Assembly (NCBI RefSeq): GCF_031143425.1
Contig: NC_090438.1
Span: 779,289,138-779,353,137, forward strand
Direction: 5' to 3'
Length of the DNA stretch: 64,000 bases
From: Pleurodeles waltl
Taxonomy: Eukaryota; Chordata; Amphibia; Caudata; Salamandridae
Below, in pieces: positions 35,306 through 46,143 of this stretch. The position numbers and the translations under genes were made by a program. The notes under the pieces were generated by a model. It saw only the letters and a list, made by a program, of their open reading frames with translations, was not told the origin of the DNA and searched no databases. The first letter of the stretch is position 1; every line of letters starts with the position of its first letter.

Positions 35306-37049
35306 TTAAGAAAATAAATTATTTACAATCTGTTGGGGCCTATGCACTCCAGCAGCCGTGTTTGGTTGTTGCCCCTCCTGTTGCAGGCCAGCATCCTCCT
35401 CTTCGTCGTCTTCAGGCATGTATGGGTCTGGTTCCAGGAGGGGAATGTTCCTTTTTACACAAATGTTGTGCAATATGGCACAAGTGAGTATGATCCTACA
35501 GACCATCTCTGGGGAATATAGTAGGCTACCGCCAGTGATGTCAAGGCAGCGGAACCTTGATTTGAGGATTCCAAAGGTGCGCTCGACAATGCTGCGTGTC
35601 CTCTTATGGGCATCGTTGTATGCCCGCTCTGCAGCAGTAGTGGGGTTCCCAAATGGTGTCATTAGCCATGGCTGGATGCCATACCCCTGATCAGCTGAAA
35701 GAAAAACACAGAATGGGATCATGTTGATGTAGCTGGCACTATTGAAAAGACCTTTAATGGCAGTAGTTTTCTTGTGTTGTCTGTGACTCTTTTGTGTACT
35801 AATGTGACAACCTACACTTGTAGGTTATACCTTCTGCATTGTGTTTTTTCCTTGGCTGAGCAAGTGTTTGTCTGCTAACCGTTTGTCAGCAGTATGTTTT
35901 GGGATTTGCAATAGAGTGTGTCCTCCCTAGCATTGTGACTTGTGATACAGGTGTCCGTGTGTCTTCACTGGAGGTGAGATGATAGTTCCATGCACATTTA
36001 AAATTTAAAGTGTTGTTAACACGTTCACATCAAAGTACCCTGGACATCCCATACCTTGAAACTTATGCAATGGATTAATGTAAAGGTTATTGTGACACTT
36101 ACCATTTGCAAGGTGACATTTAGGCAACCACACTCATTAATGTCTTCACATTAAGCTGTACAGTAAATTCCAATGTGTGACAGGTTCAATGGTGAGTTAA
36201 GAAACATGGCTAGTGATGTGAGGACCTCAGTGTGTTCCTGTCTAGATGTTGCTGTTGTGGTGTATGTGTTGTGTGTCCTAGAGGGTTGCTGTGCAGTGTG
36301 TATATAAGTAGGTTTCTGTACTTACCAACAAGTAGTCCATTGCCATACCGTCCATCCTGGAAGTGTTGGTTGATGGTGCTGTGACGGAAGATGAAGGAGT
36401 CATGTACACTCCCAGGATATTTAGTCACGATGTTGCTGATCAATCCCTGGTGATCGACTATGGCCTGCACGTTGATTGAATGTGTGTGCTTCCTGTTGCG
36501 GTAGAGGTGTTCAGTTGCAGCAGGTGGCACAAGGCGTACATGTGTGCAGTCGATTGCACCAAGGACGTGTGGGAAGCCACTGATGGCGTAGAACCCCTGT
36601 TTAGTTTCCTGCTGCTTCTGCAGTGTGTTAGGGAAGCAGATGTGGAGGGGTGTCAGGCGAATGATGGCATCCAGTACTTTTGGCAGAAATGCGGAGAATG
36701 ATGGTTGTGATATTCCGCCAACCAGGGCACCAGTTGTTTGAAACGAGCCACTTGCCAGCAGGTGAAGTACAGCAAGCAGCTTTGTTTCTGTTGGGATAGT
36801 GCGGGGTGTCACCAAAGTGGGGGCCAACTGCTGTTCAATGTTTCGCAGCAGCTGCTGAATGGCCTGCCAGTTCAACCGGTACCTCTGTATGATGTCGTGT
36901 TCCCTGAGGCCATGCAGGGTTGTTCTTGGGCGGAATATCCTCTCCTGCCTTCTGCACTGCCTTTGGGGTCCCTGCTGTTGTTGTTATAGCTGCTGTTGTT
37001 GCTGCAGGGCTCTGCGTCTACATGCACGCTGGATAAAAATCACCTCCAT
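35306..37049 (-). pseudogene. Harbinger gene C: DDE transposase (HARBI1-like), two exons
   Basis: The nuclease that cuts and joins the element. Exon 1 runs from ATG 37049 to 36326. After a basic, Gln-rich N-terminus comes RTTLHGLREHDIIQRYR, then the DDE_Tnp_4-type fold with the first catalytic Asp in LGAIDCTH (about 36551). Donor GTAAGT is at 36325-36320. Exon 2 (35694-35306, acceptor TTTCTTTCAG) joins in phase. It holds the second Asp in ADQGYG and the Glu in VERTFGILKSRFR, with 35 residues between them. An acidic tail ends at 35306. PGSVHDS and YRNRKH are further Harbinger signatures. One in-frame TAA in the polyGln segment (36986-36984) is the only lesion seen, and no ATG follows it in exon 1. 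Confidence 0.9.
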
Positions 37050-37379
37050 GTCTCCCTGTTGCTACTCTGCTGCTCTGCTGTTTGTTCTGTGTGTTCTGAT
37101 TAAATACAGGTGTGTTTGCCCCATTTTAACGCTTGCCCTGACCCAGGTGTCAAATTTTGATGCACATCAGGCTTTGCGTCATTTTTTTGCTCCGCCTCCC
37201 GGCCGAGAGTCATTTTTGCCCGGAAGCATAAATACGACGCACGGCCGTGTGCGTCGTTTTTTGGACGGGAACGCCCACCCTGCATATCATTAACGCAGGG
37301 CGGGTTGCCGCATCCAGAAAATGACGCACACGCCGGATTTTTGTCGTCCGCGGGCGTCAGGGTTTAAATATGGGGCAAC

Positions 37380-37426
37380 GTTTGCGCTGATTGTGCGTCA
37401 AATTTTTTGACGCACAATCGGCGCAA
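37380..37426. repeat. Harbinger right subterminal hairpin
   Basis: GTTTGCGCTGATTGTGCGTC and its near-complement GACGCACAATCGGCGCAAAC face each other across a short A/T centre, about 20 bp from the right end. A second palindrome (ACGACGCAC...GTGCGTCGT) lies at 37233-37256. Confidence 0.85.
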
Positions 37427-37480
37427 ACGGAGTATAAATATGCCCCTGAGAGTGAGATGTGTTCAGACAAATTGAAAAGA

Positions 37481-37820
37481 AAAAATTATTTGTCAAGTAA
37501 AAAGAGTTAGATCACCTTTCAGTATTTAGCTTAAATATTTGAAGTTGAAAAGGAAATAAAGCAAGGATAGGACCACTAAATCACCTGGCCTAAAACACTC
37601 AAACTTCACAGTGGAGGTCTGACATCATAATCACTAGGCCACAGGTGACAAAAAATTATTTGTCAAGTAAAAAGAGTTAGATCACCTTTCAGTATCTAGC
37701 TTAAATATTTGAAGTTGAAAAGGAAATAAAGCAAGGATAGGACCACTAAATCACCTGGCCTAAAACACTCAAACTTCACAGTGGAGGTCTGACATCATAA
37801 TCACTAGGCCACAGGTGACT
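37481..37820. repeat. 170-bp near-identical tandem duplication
   Basis: 37481-37650 and 37651-37820 match over their whole length apart from a T/C difference near 37530/37700. Each copy covers the AAAGAGTTAGATCACC to CCACAGGTGAC part of the unit, including one tRNA-like module. Confidence 0.93.
37587..37641 (-). other. tRNA-like module 2 of the tandem-repeat unit (example)
   Basis: The minus strand reads GTGGCCTAGTGATTATGATG, close to the pol III A box of tRNA genes (TGGCNNAGTGG). A degraded B-box position (AGTTTGAGTGTTTT) follows about 30 bases later. Related copies occur near 23181, 37757, 38417, 40093, 40808 and 63868. It is too divergent to be a working tRNA gene. Confidence 0.5.
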
Positions 37821-38119
37821 CCATGTTGTTATTGTCCAGACATAGCTATGACATGCAACCCACGTTTTTGAGATAGGAAAAAGAGGAAAATCATCTTTCA
37901 CTAAGCATTTTAATATTCAAAAACTAGTAAGTAAAGAGAAACACTACCATGTGATAGCAGGACTTGAACCATCAAACAACACAGTCACACTGGGGTTTAA
38001 CAACACAACTCCAGTGACTACTTAATTCAGTTCACCAAAGCATAACTATTACTTTTGAATCAAACATCTTGCTAGTGTGACACTTTGAAGTCATTGTATG
38101 AAAAGAACATTGCAATAAT

Positions 38120-38167
<48 letters not shown>

Positions 38168-39121
38168 CTCATTATGGTATGGAAGAGAAAGAGAAGGAGA
38201 TTGACAGAGACAGATTGAAAGAGAGAGTGGAGAGAGAGAAGGAGCGAGAGAGTTTTTTTTTATACTATGATGAATGATATTCTTAGAATGAGATGTTTCT
38301 GGACAAATTGAAACACAAACCTGCATTGGTCAAGTAAAAAGAGTCAGATCTCTTGTCGGCATGTACCTTAAATATTTGAAACTCAGAAGAAAATACAGCA
38401 GGAAAATGACTACTCACATACCTGGCCTAAAATACTCAACCTTTATCATGGAGTTTCTGACACGATAACCACCAAGCCGCAAATGACTAAACTCTCCCAG
38501 GTTTCCAGACATAGCTATGACATGTGACCCAAAGATGGTGATGGGAAAAAGACGTAAATGTTCCATCAGTAAGCATCTTTAACATTAAAAGTAATTAGTA
38601 ACTAAACATAAACATTACCATGCCATATCAGGACTTGTAACCATCAACCTACAGAGTCTCAATTCATGATCTTTACCAGTAGACAACCAATAAGCCTGTG
38701 CTCCTATGCAGCAAAACATATCTATGACATTGGAACCACACATCCTGCTAGTGTAACACTTTGAAGTAATTGTATGGAGAGACATGGAATTAACTATCTT
38801 GTTCTGTTTCTCTCTTCCATCCCATTGTGGGATGGAAGAGGGAGAGAGAGAGAACGAGAGGGAGAGAGATAGAGACTGCGAGAGACATTTAGAGAAAGCG
38901 AATGACAGAAACAAATTGAAAGAGAAAGTGGGAGACAGAGAGGGAGAAAGAGAGCTTTCTTTAGGCTTTGATGAATGATATACTTAAAATGAGATGTTTC
39001 AGGACAAATTGAAACGTAAAATGAATTTGTCAAGTAAAGAGAGTCAGATCTCTTTTTGATATGTACGTTAAATATTTGAAGTTGAAAAGAAAATAAAGCA
39101 GGGAAATGACCACTAAAACAC

Positions 39122-40091
39122 TTAGGTGGTCATGATGACCCCAGCGGTCATTGTAAATGTGATGGTAGTACTGCCAACAGGCTGGCGGTACATACCGCCA
39201 CATTACGACATTGGCGGGTGTACCACACCAACCGCCATAGCGGTTGCAGCCGCCGGGCCGGAGATAGCAATCTCCAACCAGGTGGCCGCTACGGTCCCGC
39301 TGGCGGCATCATGACCCTGCCTACCGCCATGGGTTTTGTGGCGTTTGTAACACCATGAAAACCATGGCAGTAGGCCCTACCAGTGACAGGAACTTCATTC
39401 ACTGTCACTGGTAGGAGACCCAACCACACCCTAACACTCCCCAGCCAACTCCCACCCCCATCCATCCACTCTACCCCTCTTCCAAACCTTCCCCCATACA
39501 TGCACACTTTAAGGCACACACCACACATTCACACACTCACTCACACAGGCCTACACGCATTCATTCCCCAACACATCCATACACACATTCAAACTGACAC
39601 GCCGACATGCATTCACATTTCCATTCATTCACGCATTTTCACACATGCACACACACACACGCACACAAACAACACTACACACTCATTCACATTCACGCAC
39701 ACACTCACACATTCATGCACACGCCCCAACACACACACACAACACCCCCTGCCCGAAACCTGACTTACCCGCATCCAGGGGGTCTTCCGGCAGGGGATGG
39801 GACGAGTCACTGCTACCGCCAGCAGCGCCTGCTAGCAGAACACCGCCAGGCTGTATTATTTGTCATAATACGGCTAGCGGCGGTCTACTGGTGTGGCACT
39901 GCTGGTGGTATCAGCACCACCTTAACTCTGTCAGCCAGCATGGCCACAGCCAGATTTCCAACCTTCTTGTGGCGGAAATCCGGCTGTGGTCATATTATGA
40001 CGGACGGATGATAGCCGCGGCGACTGTCTTTTGGTGGCCGTCACCGCGGCTGTAGGCGGCACTTACCACCAATATTATAATGTGGGCCTTA
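39122..40091. mobile_element. 964-bp GC-rich MITE, TTA duplication
   Basis: The insert 39125-40088 is flanked by TTA on both sides (39122-39124, 40089-40091). The flanks join into the tandem-repeat unit. An empty paralogous site, AAAACACTTACACTAG, is at about 63856. The ends GGTGGTCATGATGA and the complement of TTATAATGTGGGCC are weakly inverted. The insert is rich in CCGCCA/GGCGG words. A CA-rich tract (39470-39745) in the middle produces His/Thr-rich frames with no coding value. TSD and ends suggest a Harbinger-type non-autonomous element. Confidence 0.75.
39500..39745. repeat. CA-rich simple repeat inside the MITE
   Basis: ACACA/TTCACAC-rich sequence of about 240 bp. Frames through it are His/Thr-rich and overlap in three phases, so no gene is called. 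Confidence 0.85.
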
Positions 40092-40458
40092 GAGTAAAAT
40101 ACTTAACCTTCACAGTGGAGGTCTGACACCATAACTCCTGGGCCACAGGTGACCTCTTATCCTCTAGTGTCCAGACAGATCAATGACAGCCAAACCAAAG
40201 GTTGTGACTGGAAAAAAGATGTAAAAGTTCCATCACCTTGCAATTTTGATATTAAAAAAACTGGTAAATAAACAGAAACACTGCCATGCCATACTAGGTC
40301 TTGTATCATCAACTTACAGAGTCACATTTCATGCACTTTACTAGCCGACCACCAGTTTTCCCATGCTTTTGTGTAGCAAAACATACCTATGACATTGGAA
40401 CACGCATACTGCTAGTGTGACACTTTGAAGTCATTTTATGGAGAGACCATTGCAGTAA

Positions 40459-40515
<57 letters not shown>

Positions 40516-41291
40516 CCATTCCAGAGATTGAGATACAAAGAGAGTGGGAAAGTCGGAGACTGAGAGAGAGGGAGAGACATTAGAGAAAGAGTGACAGAGA
40601 CAAATTGAAAGAAAGAGGAGGAGGGATAGGGTTAGGGAGATTTTTTTGGACTTTGAGGATCGTCATACTTAGAATGAGATGTTACTGGACAAATTGAAAT
40701 TAAACGTGTATTTGTCAAGTAAAAAGAGTCAGATCTCTTTTCAGAATGTACCTTAAATATTTGAAGTTGAGAAGAAAATACAACACGGAAATGACCACTA
40801 ATACACCTAGACTACAATACTAAACCTTAATGGTGGAGATCTCACACCATAATCACTAGGCCACAAGTGATCCCACACCTGCACTTGTCCAGACGTAGTT
40901 ATGACATGCGACCCAAAGATCGTGACAAGAAAAAACGTAAATGTTCCATCACTAAGAATTTCTAATTTTCAAACAACTATTAAATGAACAGAAACACTTC
41001 CATGCCATATCTGGCTTTGAACCGTCAACCTACAAAGTCACACTTTGTGGGCTTTACCAGCAGGCCACCTTTGACTGTGGACTGCAGTCAAGCAAAACAT
41101 TACTATGACTGTAGAACCAAAATTCTTCCTAGTATGACACTTTGATGTCATTATATGGAGAGAACATTGCATTTTCAATCTCAGTCTCTCTCTTCCATCC
41201 CATTATGAGATGGAAGAGAGAGAAAGTTAGGGATTGAGAGAGAGAAAGATATTTAGAGAAAGAGATTGACAGAGACAAATTGAGAGAGAGT

Positions 41292-41331
<40 letters not shown>

Positions 41332-41417
41332 ATAGACACTGATGAATGATATTCTTAGGATGAGATGTTCCTGGACAAATGTAAATGAAAAATGTATTTG
41401 TCAAGTAAAAATGAGGG
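40092..41417. repeat. tandem repeat (about 650-750 bp units), right of the MITE
   Basis: Unit starts are at about 40232 and 40953. The block includes a CT run at 40461-40514, GA runs at 41288-41328 and a CTTCCATCCCATTATGAGATGGAAG hairpin at about 41196. Similarity ends at 41417, where the truncated retroviral LTR begins. Confidence 0.85.
41009..41078 (-). other. tRNA-like module 1 of the tandem-repeat unit (best example)
   Basis: Read on the minus strand, TGGCCTGCTGGTAAAG resembles a tRNA A box and GGTTCAAAGCC a B box, in tRNA-like order and spacing over about 65 bases. The copy at about 37960-38030 keeps GGTTCAAGTCC (37970-37960), a full match to the B-box consensus. No acceptor-stem pairing was verified, so this is a tRNA-derived repeat, not a tRNA gene. 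Confidence 0.5.
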
Positions 41418-42876
41418 TGACATTGGTCAGATTAAAAAAACAGCATTAAAATTTTGGGCCGGGTCATCTCTACTCCTATCACAAATTTGCACTTCCGTGT
41501 GTGTGGACAACTAATCACATGTGGATAAAACATAAAAAGAAAAGAAGACAAAATAATTTGGAAAATCATCTAACTAGGGCAAATCTCTATCAAAATTATC
41601 ACTGGTGTAAATCACCTGAACTGAAAATGAAATGAGAATTGTATTGCATCTCATATACCTCTCCTCATAGGCAGCAGACAGGAAGGATTTGTCAGATCAA
41701 AGTGTCGACAACTTTGCTTTGCAACATCAGTAGACAGCGGCATCAAGGGCTGTCCAGATCACAGGCTGCAAATAGAGAAAAGGCAATCCAGTAATTATTT
41801 GGGCTTACTAGTATGGAGCAGCATAAGTAACAAGGGATATAAAACTAAAGTGAAACTCATGGCATGAGAAGTAGAAGACTTGAAGAGGAATAAAAGGTGA
41901 CATGGAGAGAACTCCCAGAAGACTCACTCAAAGTTTCAAACATCTCTCTCTATCGAGAAATGTCAAAGGAATTCTGATTGGTTTAATAGTCTGATTGGTT
42001 GACTGTGTAGGCTCATCTTGCACACGTTGATCAATATCTAATGAACATTTTAAAAGTCCATCAGGTTTGCAACTATTCAGGATTTTCTCATGAAAGATGC
42101 AAAGTCATCTTGATGAATTCATATAGTTCCACCAAAACATAATAATTATAAAAGGTTTAAAACAGTCAGTTTCAACAGTTCTCATGTGAATTCAATAAGT
42201 CTTCCTGTTTCATTCGACAGCTAGAAAAAATAATGTTACATTTGTTAATAAAACCATGGTCTCTGTCTTTAATACAATAGGACATAAGCAACCTAGGAAA
42301 TAATTCAGGTCAAAGGGAACATGATGAATTAATATTTTCCACAACCACAGCAAAATTAATCTTCAAGTCTAGTCTGGCTAAGTAAGCCTAAATGCACAAT
42401 TTTTACAAGTAAAACATTTACACTAATGTGTACCATTAATTTATACAAATGGAATGCAAAATCATTTAGTTGCTATCATTATTAATGCAAACATTAGAAA
42501 TTAATTTCAGTGTGCATCTAATTTTCTGAACACATTTAACTCTGCGTTAATAAAATTCATAATAAATCACCATAAGTACTATAAGATCATGTTGGTATAC
42601 TACTCATCTTATACCTTTCACATTTATTATATCATTAAAAATAATATTTTCATTAGCAATAAGTGTTAATGTGTATTCAGTACAAATGCACTACATCTGA
42701 CATGGTACTAAGTGGTACCCAAACAAGTGGACGCCACAATGTCTGCCATAATTTAAATGTGCATGTTTTATATTGCATGTCAATGTTCTCTGTTAGGCTT
42801 TTAATCGAAGATTATAAGTCACCATATGTTGATTTCTATGGCACTAATATATTAGTAAATGTTAATCTCCCCCCCT
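41418..42876 (-). repeat. ERV 3' LTR, outer part missing
   Basis: It matches 62055-63521 along its length, from TGACATTGGTCAGATT to TATTAGTAAATGTTAATCTC. On the env side a G-rich tract (minus AGGGGGGGAGAT at about 42876-42887) is the expected polypurine tract before U3. The counterpart of 60921-62054 is absent, and tandem repeat begins abruptly at 41417. Confidence 0.85.
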
Positions 42877-43019
42877 GACTGCAATCTTTGCTGTCTCAAA
42901 AAGGACACTCTCATTTACAATGATACAACTCAAAGCCTTGTTGTATGATAACGCATAAGTCTAGGCCTACTATAACTTTCAATTCTTTTCAGGTTCTTAT
43001 AGTGTCTGTTTCTCATAGT

Positions 43020-43400
43020 CTACATTTCATTCTCTTCCCTCCTCTGTTTATTCTTTGCTCTTTGTATCTTCCAGAAATTGTATGCTCTGTAAAATCCAAG
43101 TGCAAAAATGAAGCACACAGTCACGATCAGTAGGGGTTTCAGGACTATTCTCACAAATCCATTCCCTAAATCTCCAAACCAAGATCCTACTCTCGAGAAT
43201 CCTTCACCTCTTGTTTTCCAAATATTTGTCTGTTTTTGGTCACTTAAGTCATTTTTCAGGCTTGTCAGGTTAGAAATTAATTTTCTTATCTCCTTACTCT
43301 TGTCTGGTATGTAGGTGCCACAATGTTGCTCCTTCATAACTTGACAGACTCCTTCTTCCTTTGCTAAACCATTGATCTTACCGCAACCATTTCCATGTCC
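43020..43400 (-). pseudogene. ERV Env, transmembrane-subunit part
   Basis: The minus frame contains a short Cys-rich segment where class I retroviruses have CX6CC. Here one of the paired Cys positions is His. After about 50 residues comes a hydrophobic membrane span (about 43150-43090), followed by a basic cytoplasmic tail ending at 43020. Upstream Env lies in another frame. The subunit would anchor the spike and drive fusion, but this copy is broken. Confidence 0.75.
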
Positions 43401-43708
43401 ATTAGCAGCATTGCTCCTCCAAAATCAATTGGCATTTTATCTACAATAGTTGATAACTTCCTTATTTTAATACCATTTAAGATCACACTTACTGATGGAA
43501 TACAAGCTCCAAAAATATCTCCGGTAATTTCTGAACTGCTTGCTTCTCTTTTTGTCCTCATCATAGGTCTCTCATTCCCTGCTGGGTTGTCAAAATTATC
43601 TACTTTATAAATATTCAGAAAAACCACCCCTAAATTGCATATGTTATACAAACCTTTTGGTAAACTGTAATAAGCATTTTTCCCGCAAATATAATATACA
43701 CAAGGCAC
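43364..43708 (-). pseudogene. ERV Env, end of surface subunit and fusion-peptide region
   Basis: The frame carries an AYYSLPKG-type segment near the end of the surface subunit. A furin-like RTKR site lies at about 43558-43547, followed by a hydrophobic-to-polar stretch consistent with a fusion peptide and heptad region. It is in a different frame from both the upstream surface part and the downstream membrane part. Confidence 0.75.
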
Positions 43709-43790
43709 AGCAGGGTCTTGTCCATTTAAAATAAAATCTCACACACTCTTAAACAAAAGCACATGTCTGCATTCACTACTCCCTACAAAC

Positions 43791-44517
43791 TTATTTGTCA
43801 GTTTTTGACTGTGGTCTATATATGCAAAGCTTCCCTACATGTTGCCAATCTAAAGCTAAAGATCCTTGTGTATCAGGTGTTTTGTAAGCTGATTTCTTTT
43901 TATAATCATGTGGAATTATGACCTTTCCTATTTTTTCCATTGTTTTCCTTCTGTCATCAACCTGATTTATGAACTCTTTCTCTACTTGTGTGAGAATACA
44001 TGTTAGGTTGCTTCTATGTGCATATGCAGTGCAAAACGTTAGCGTAGGTTCAAAGAATCCTCCTACTATATCTATGTCCTTAACCTTTGCAATGCTGCTC
44101 AAATGTTGATTAACCGGAACGTAAGAGAAATCCAGGTCAAAGTTTGGGTAAAAATACCGGATGTATTCTTGATTGTACAAAGGTGTTAACAGTAGGCTGC
44201 AACTAATGCCATAAATCAATGGTAAGCTGTGCTATGTGATCCCTCCCTGTACGTATGAAGAAATCCGGATGCACAGTCATTGTATCCACAGACAACTGTT
44301 CCTTTGCATCATCTAAATTAAGCAATCCCTCATCCTTATGAAACTTCTCCTTCTTAGATGGTGTTATTCCCTGCATTGGAGTTGTTGTACTATGCAGACT
44401 CTCTTTCACCAAAACACTCAAACCTATAATCAACAAAATACTCAAAATCAAGCATACTATTGCTAAACCAATACATAGATATTTACATTTGTTACACTTA
44501 CCGTGATCCAGGTTCAT
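43791..44517 (-). pseudogene. ERV Env, leader and surface subunit, two frames
   Basis: ATG at 44517 opens a short cytosolic Cys-rich N-terminus (CNKCKYLC) and a strong hydrophobic segment (about 44480-44415), resembling a long leader or signal anchor. A second frame (44219-43791) continues the surface subunit with scattered Cys. The two frames overlap by 17 bases, so one indel separates them. Receptor type cannot be judged. Confidence 0.68.
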
Positions 44518-45079
44518 AGCTTCTGAAGCTACAAAAAGAAGAAAAAAAAGTCAAGCAAAGCAAACAAAACCAAAAAAAAAAATTCAAGCAGTCTTTTAAA
44601 AATCTTTTTGCACTTATTCAGAACGATTCTTGAGCTCTTAAAAAGTTAATCAAACTTCAGTTAAAAAGTTTTAAAAAATTCACAGATTTGTCTTTGATAA
44701 ATCACAGTCCAGTGATCAATTATTATCAGTTCCAAAATGTAGTGTTTCTGTTGTTCAGTTGGGAAGGTTATTTCAAACCTCATTTTAAATGTAATTTCAT
44801 GTTCCAAAATCTTCAGCTGAATTCTCATGGTCAAATAAAAGGCCATATAACCATTCTACCGTTCATCTGCAACAAGATAAATCCATTCAGGTGACAAGTA
44901 CTTCCGATTTAGCACTCTTTTTCTTTTAGTTCTCCTTACAGCACATATTTCACCATCACTTTAATCTGATTCATCAGCTGTTTCTGTGATAGTTGGTAGG
45001 GTATCAGCAACCGGGTCTGGTGTGGTTGTCGGCCACTGATCTCCTCTTAGAAATACTCTTTTCGGGTGCAGCTGGATTC

Positions 45080-46012
45080 TCAACATTCTGTTTGACTTGA
45101 TTCTCTTGTACTTTCTGTTGCTTTTGAGACTCTCGGATTTTCACCAACTTGCTCAGATTCTGCTTCAGTCATTTGTCCAGCTCTGACAGCTTGGCTGACC
45201 TGAACCCCTTCACTTTTCACATTTCCTTCTAGGGGAACAGACTCTGTGTATTCACGAGTACATAGAACTTTGCATGTGTAGCTTGCATAGACCTGGTTCG
45301 GAAGACCAGCACAATTCACAGCCGTCGTAGTCACCAAGATGATCTGATAGGGTCCTTTCCACCTTGGTTCTAGGCAAGTCTTCCTCATGTGCTCTTTGGC
45401 AAGCACCCACTTGCCAGTCTTCAGGTTGTGACACTGTTCTTGCGCAGTTTGAATTGTTGCTGCTTCAACCTGATGAGATAAAGAGTCAACCACATCAGCC
45501 AGACCTTTGCAATAATCCAGCACTAAGTCATCTGTAATTCTCACAAGTGCATTCGTAGGAATTACTGGCAATCTCATTGCATACCCCATAAGGATTTCAT
45601 GTCTTCATGTAAGGGGTGATACGCATGCTCATAAGGACAAGTGGTAATGCATCAGTTTTGTTACAGTAAGGCTATCATTCCTGTGTGTTCAGTAAGCTTC
45701 TATCCAGTGGGAAAATATGCACACAATCACCAGCACATACTTCAATCCATTACAAACCAGCATTTCAATAAAATCAAGTTGCATTCTGTTAAATGGACCT
45801 CTTGATCTGCCAATATGGCTCACATTAATCACAATGCCTTTTCCTACATTCATCTGCTGACATGTCACACATCTGTGACAGGTGGCTTCTGCAATTAAGT
45901 CGAACCTGGGGTTGTACCATGTCTGTTTAAATGTGCAAATCATTGAACCTCTGTCAAGATGATCCTGACCATGATAATACCTATCCATATGTACCAACAA
46001 ACAATTCGGCAA
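45080..46012 (-). pseudogene. ERV integrase, two frames
   Basis: 46012-45689 holds a zinc-binding HHCC domain (CHRCVTC) and the start of the catalytic core with its first Asp in LDFIEM. 45589-45080 holds the C-terminal domain, with EPRWKGPYQ, typical of gammaretrovirus-like integrases, and a charged tail. The core between them, with the second Asp and Glu, is missing or scrambled (about 45690-45590), so no full triad is present. Confidence 0.82.
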
Positions 46013-46143
46013 TTATTCTTTCCCTTCATTTGATATCTAGATATCATCTTCCTCTCTCTGCACACAACCTGCTCTACTCCAACTTCTGCGTTCTTTTTCT
46101 TTTGCCTCTTCCTGCAGTCTTTTAACCTCTTCCCAAGTATCCA

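Larger units (their letters stand above)
23900..37449. mobile_element. giant PIF/Harbinger DNA transposon (13.5 kb, three genes)
   Basis: The element spans 23903-37446. The ends are inverted: GGGCCATATTTATACT on the left, and the complement of the right end reads GGGGCATATTTATACT. TTA precedes it (23900-23902) and TGA follows (37447-37449), an altered copy of the 3-bp TTA target typical of Harbinger. Paralogous empty sites (GATATACTTAGAATGAG) exist elsewhere in the window. It carries a Myb/SANT-like gene on plus, a second Myb-like gene on minus and a DDE transposase gene on minus, plus a 140-bp tandem array. Both ends have subterminal hairpins. All three genes carry a lesion, so this copy is probably not autonomous now. 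Confidence 0.92.
37450..39121. repeat. tandem repeat (about 650-750 bp units), middle block
   Basis: Continuation of the array interrupted by Harbinger. Unit starts are at about 37907 and 38563. The block contains two tRNA-like modules per unit on the minus strand, a CT run (38121-38161), and a GA-rich hairpin around a CTTCCATCCCA palindrome at 38813-38840. It ends where the 964-bp MITE is inserted. Confidence 0.85.

Noticed and set aside
39383..40055. His/Thr-rich plus-strand frames in the 964-bp MITE
   Set aside because: They come from a CA-rich tract and appear in three phases.
41009..41078. A functional tRNA gene
   Set aside because: A and B boxes are only similar to consensus, no acceptor stem or anticodon arm was confirmed, and the module recurs in every repeat unit.
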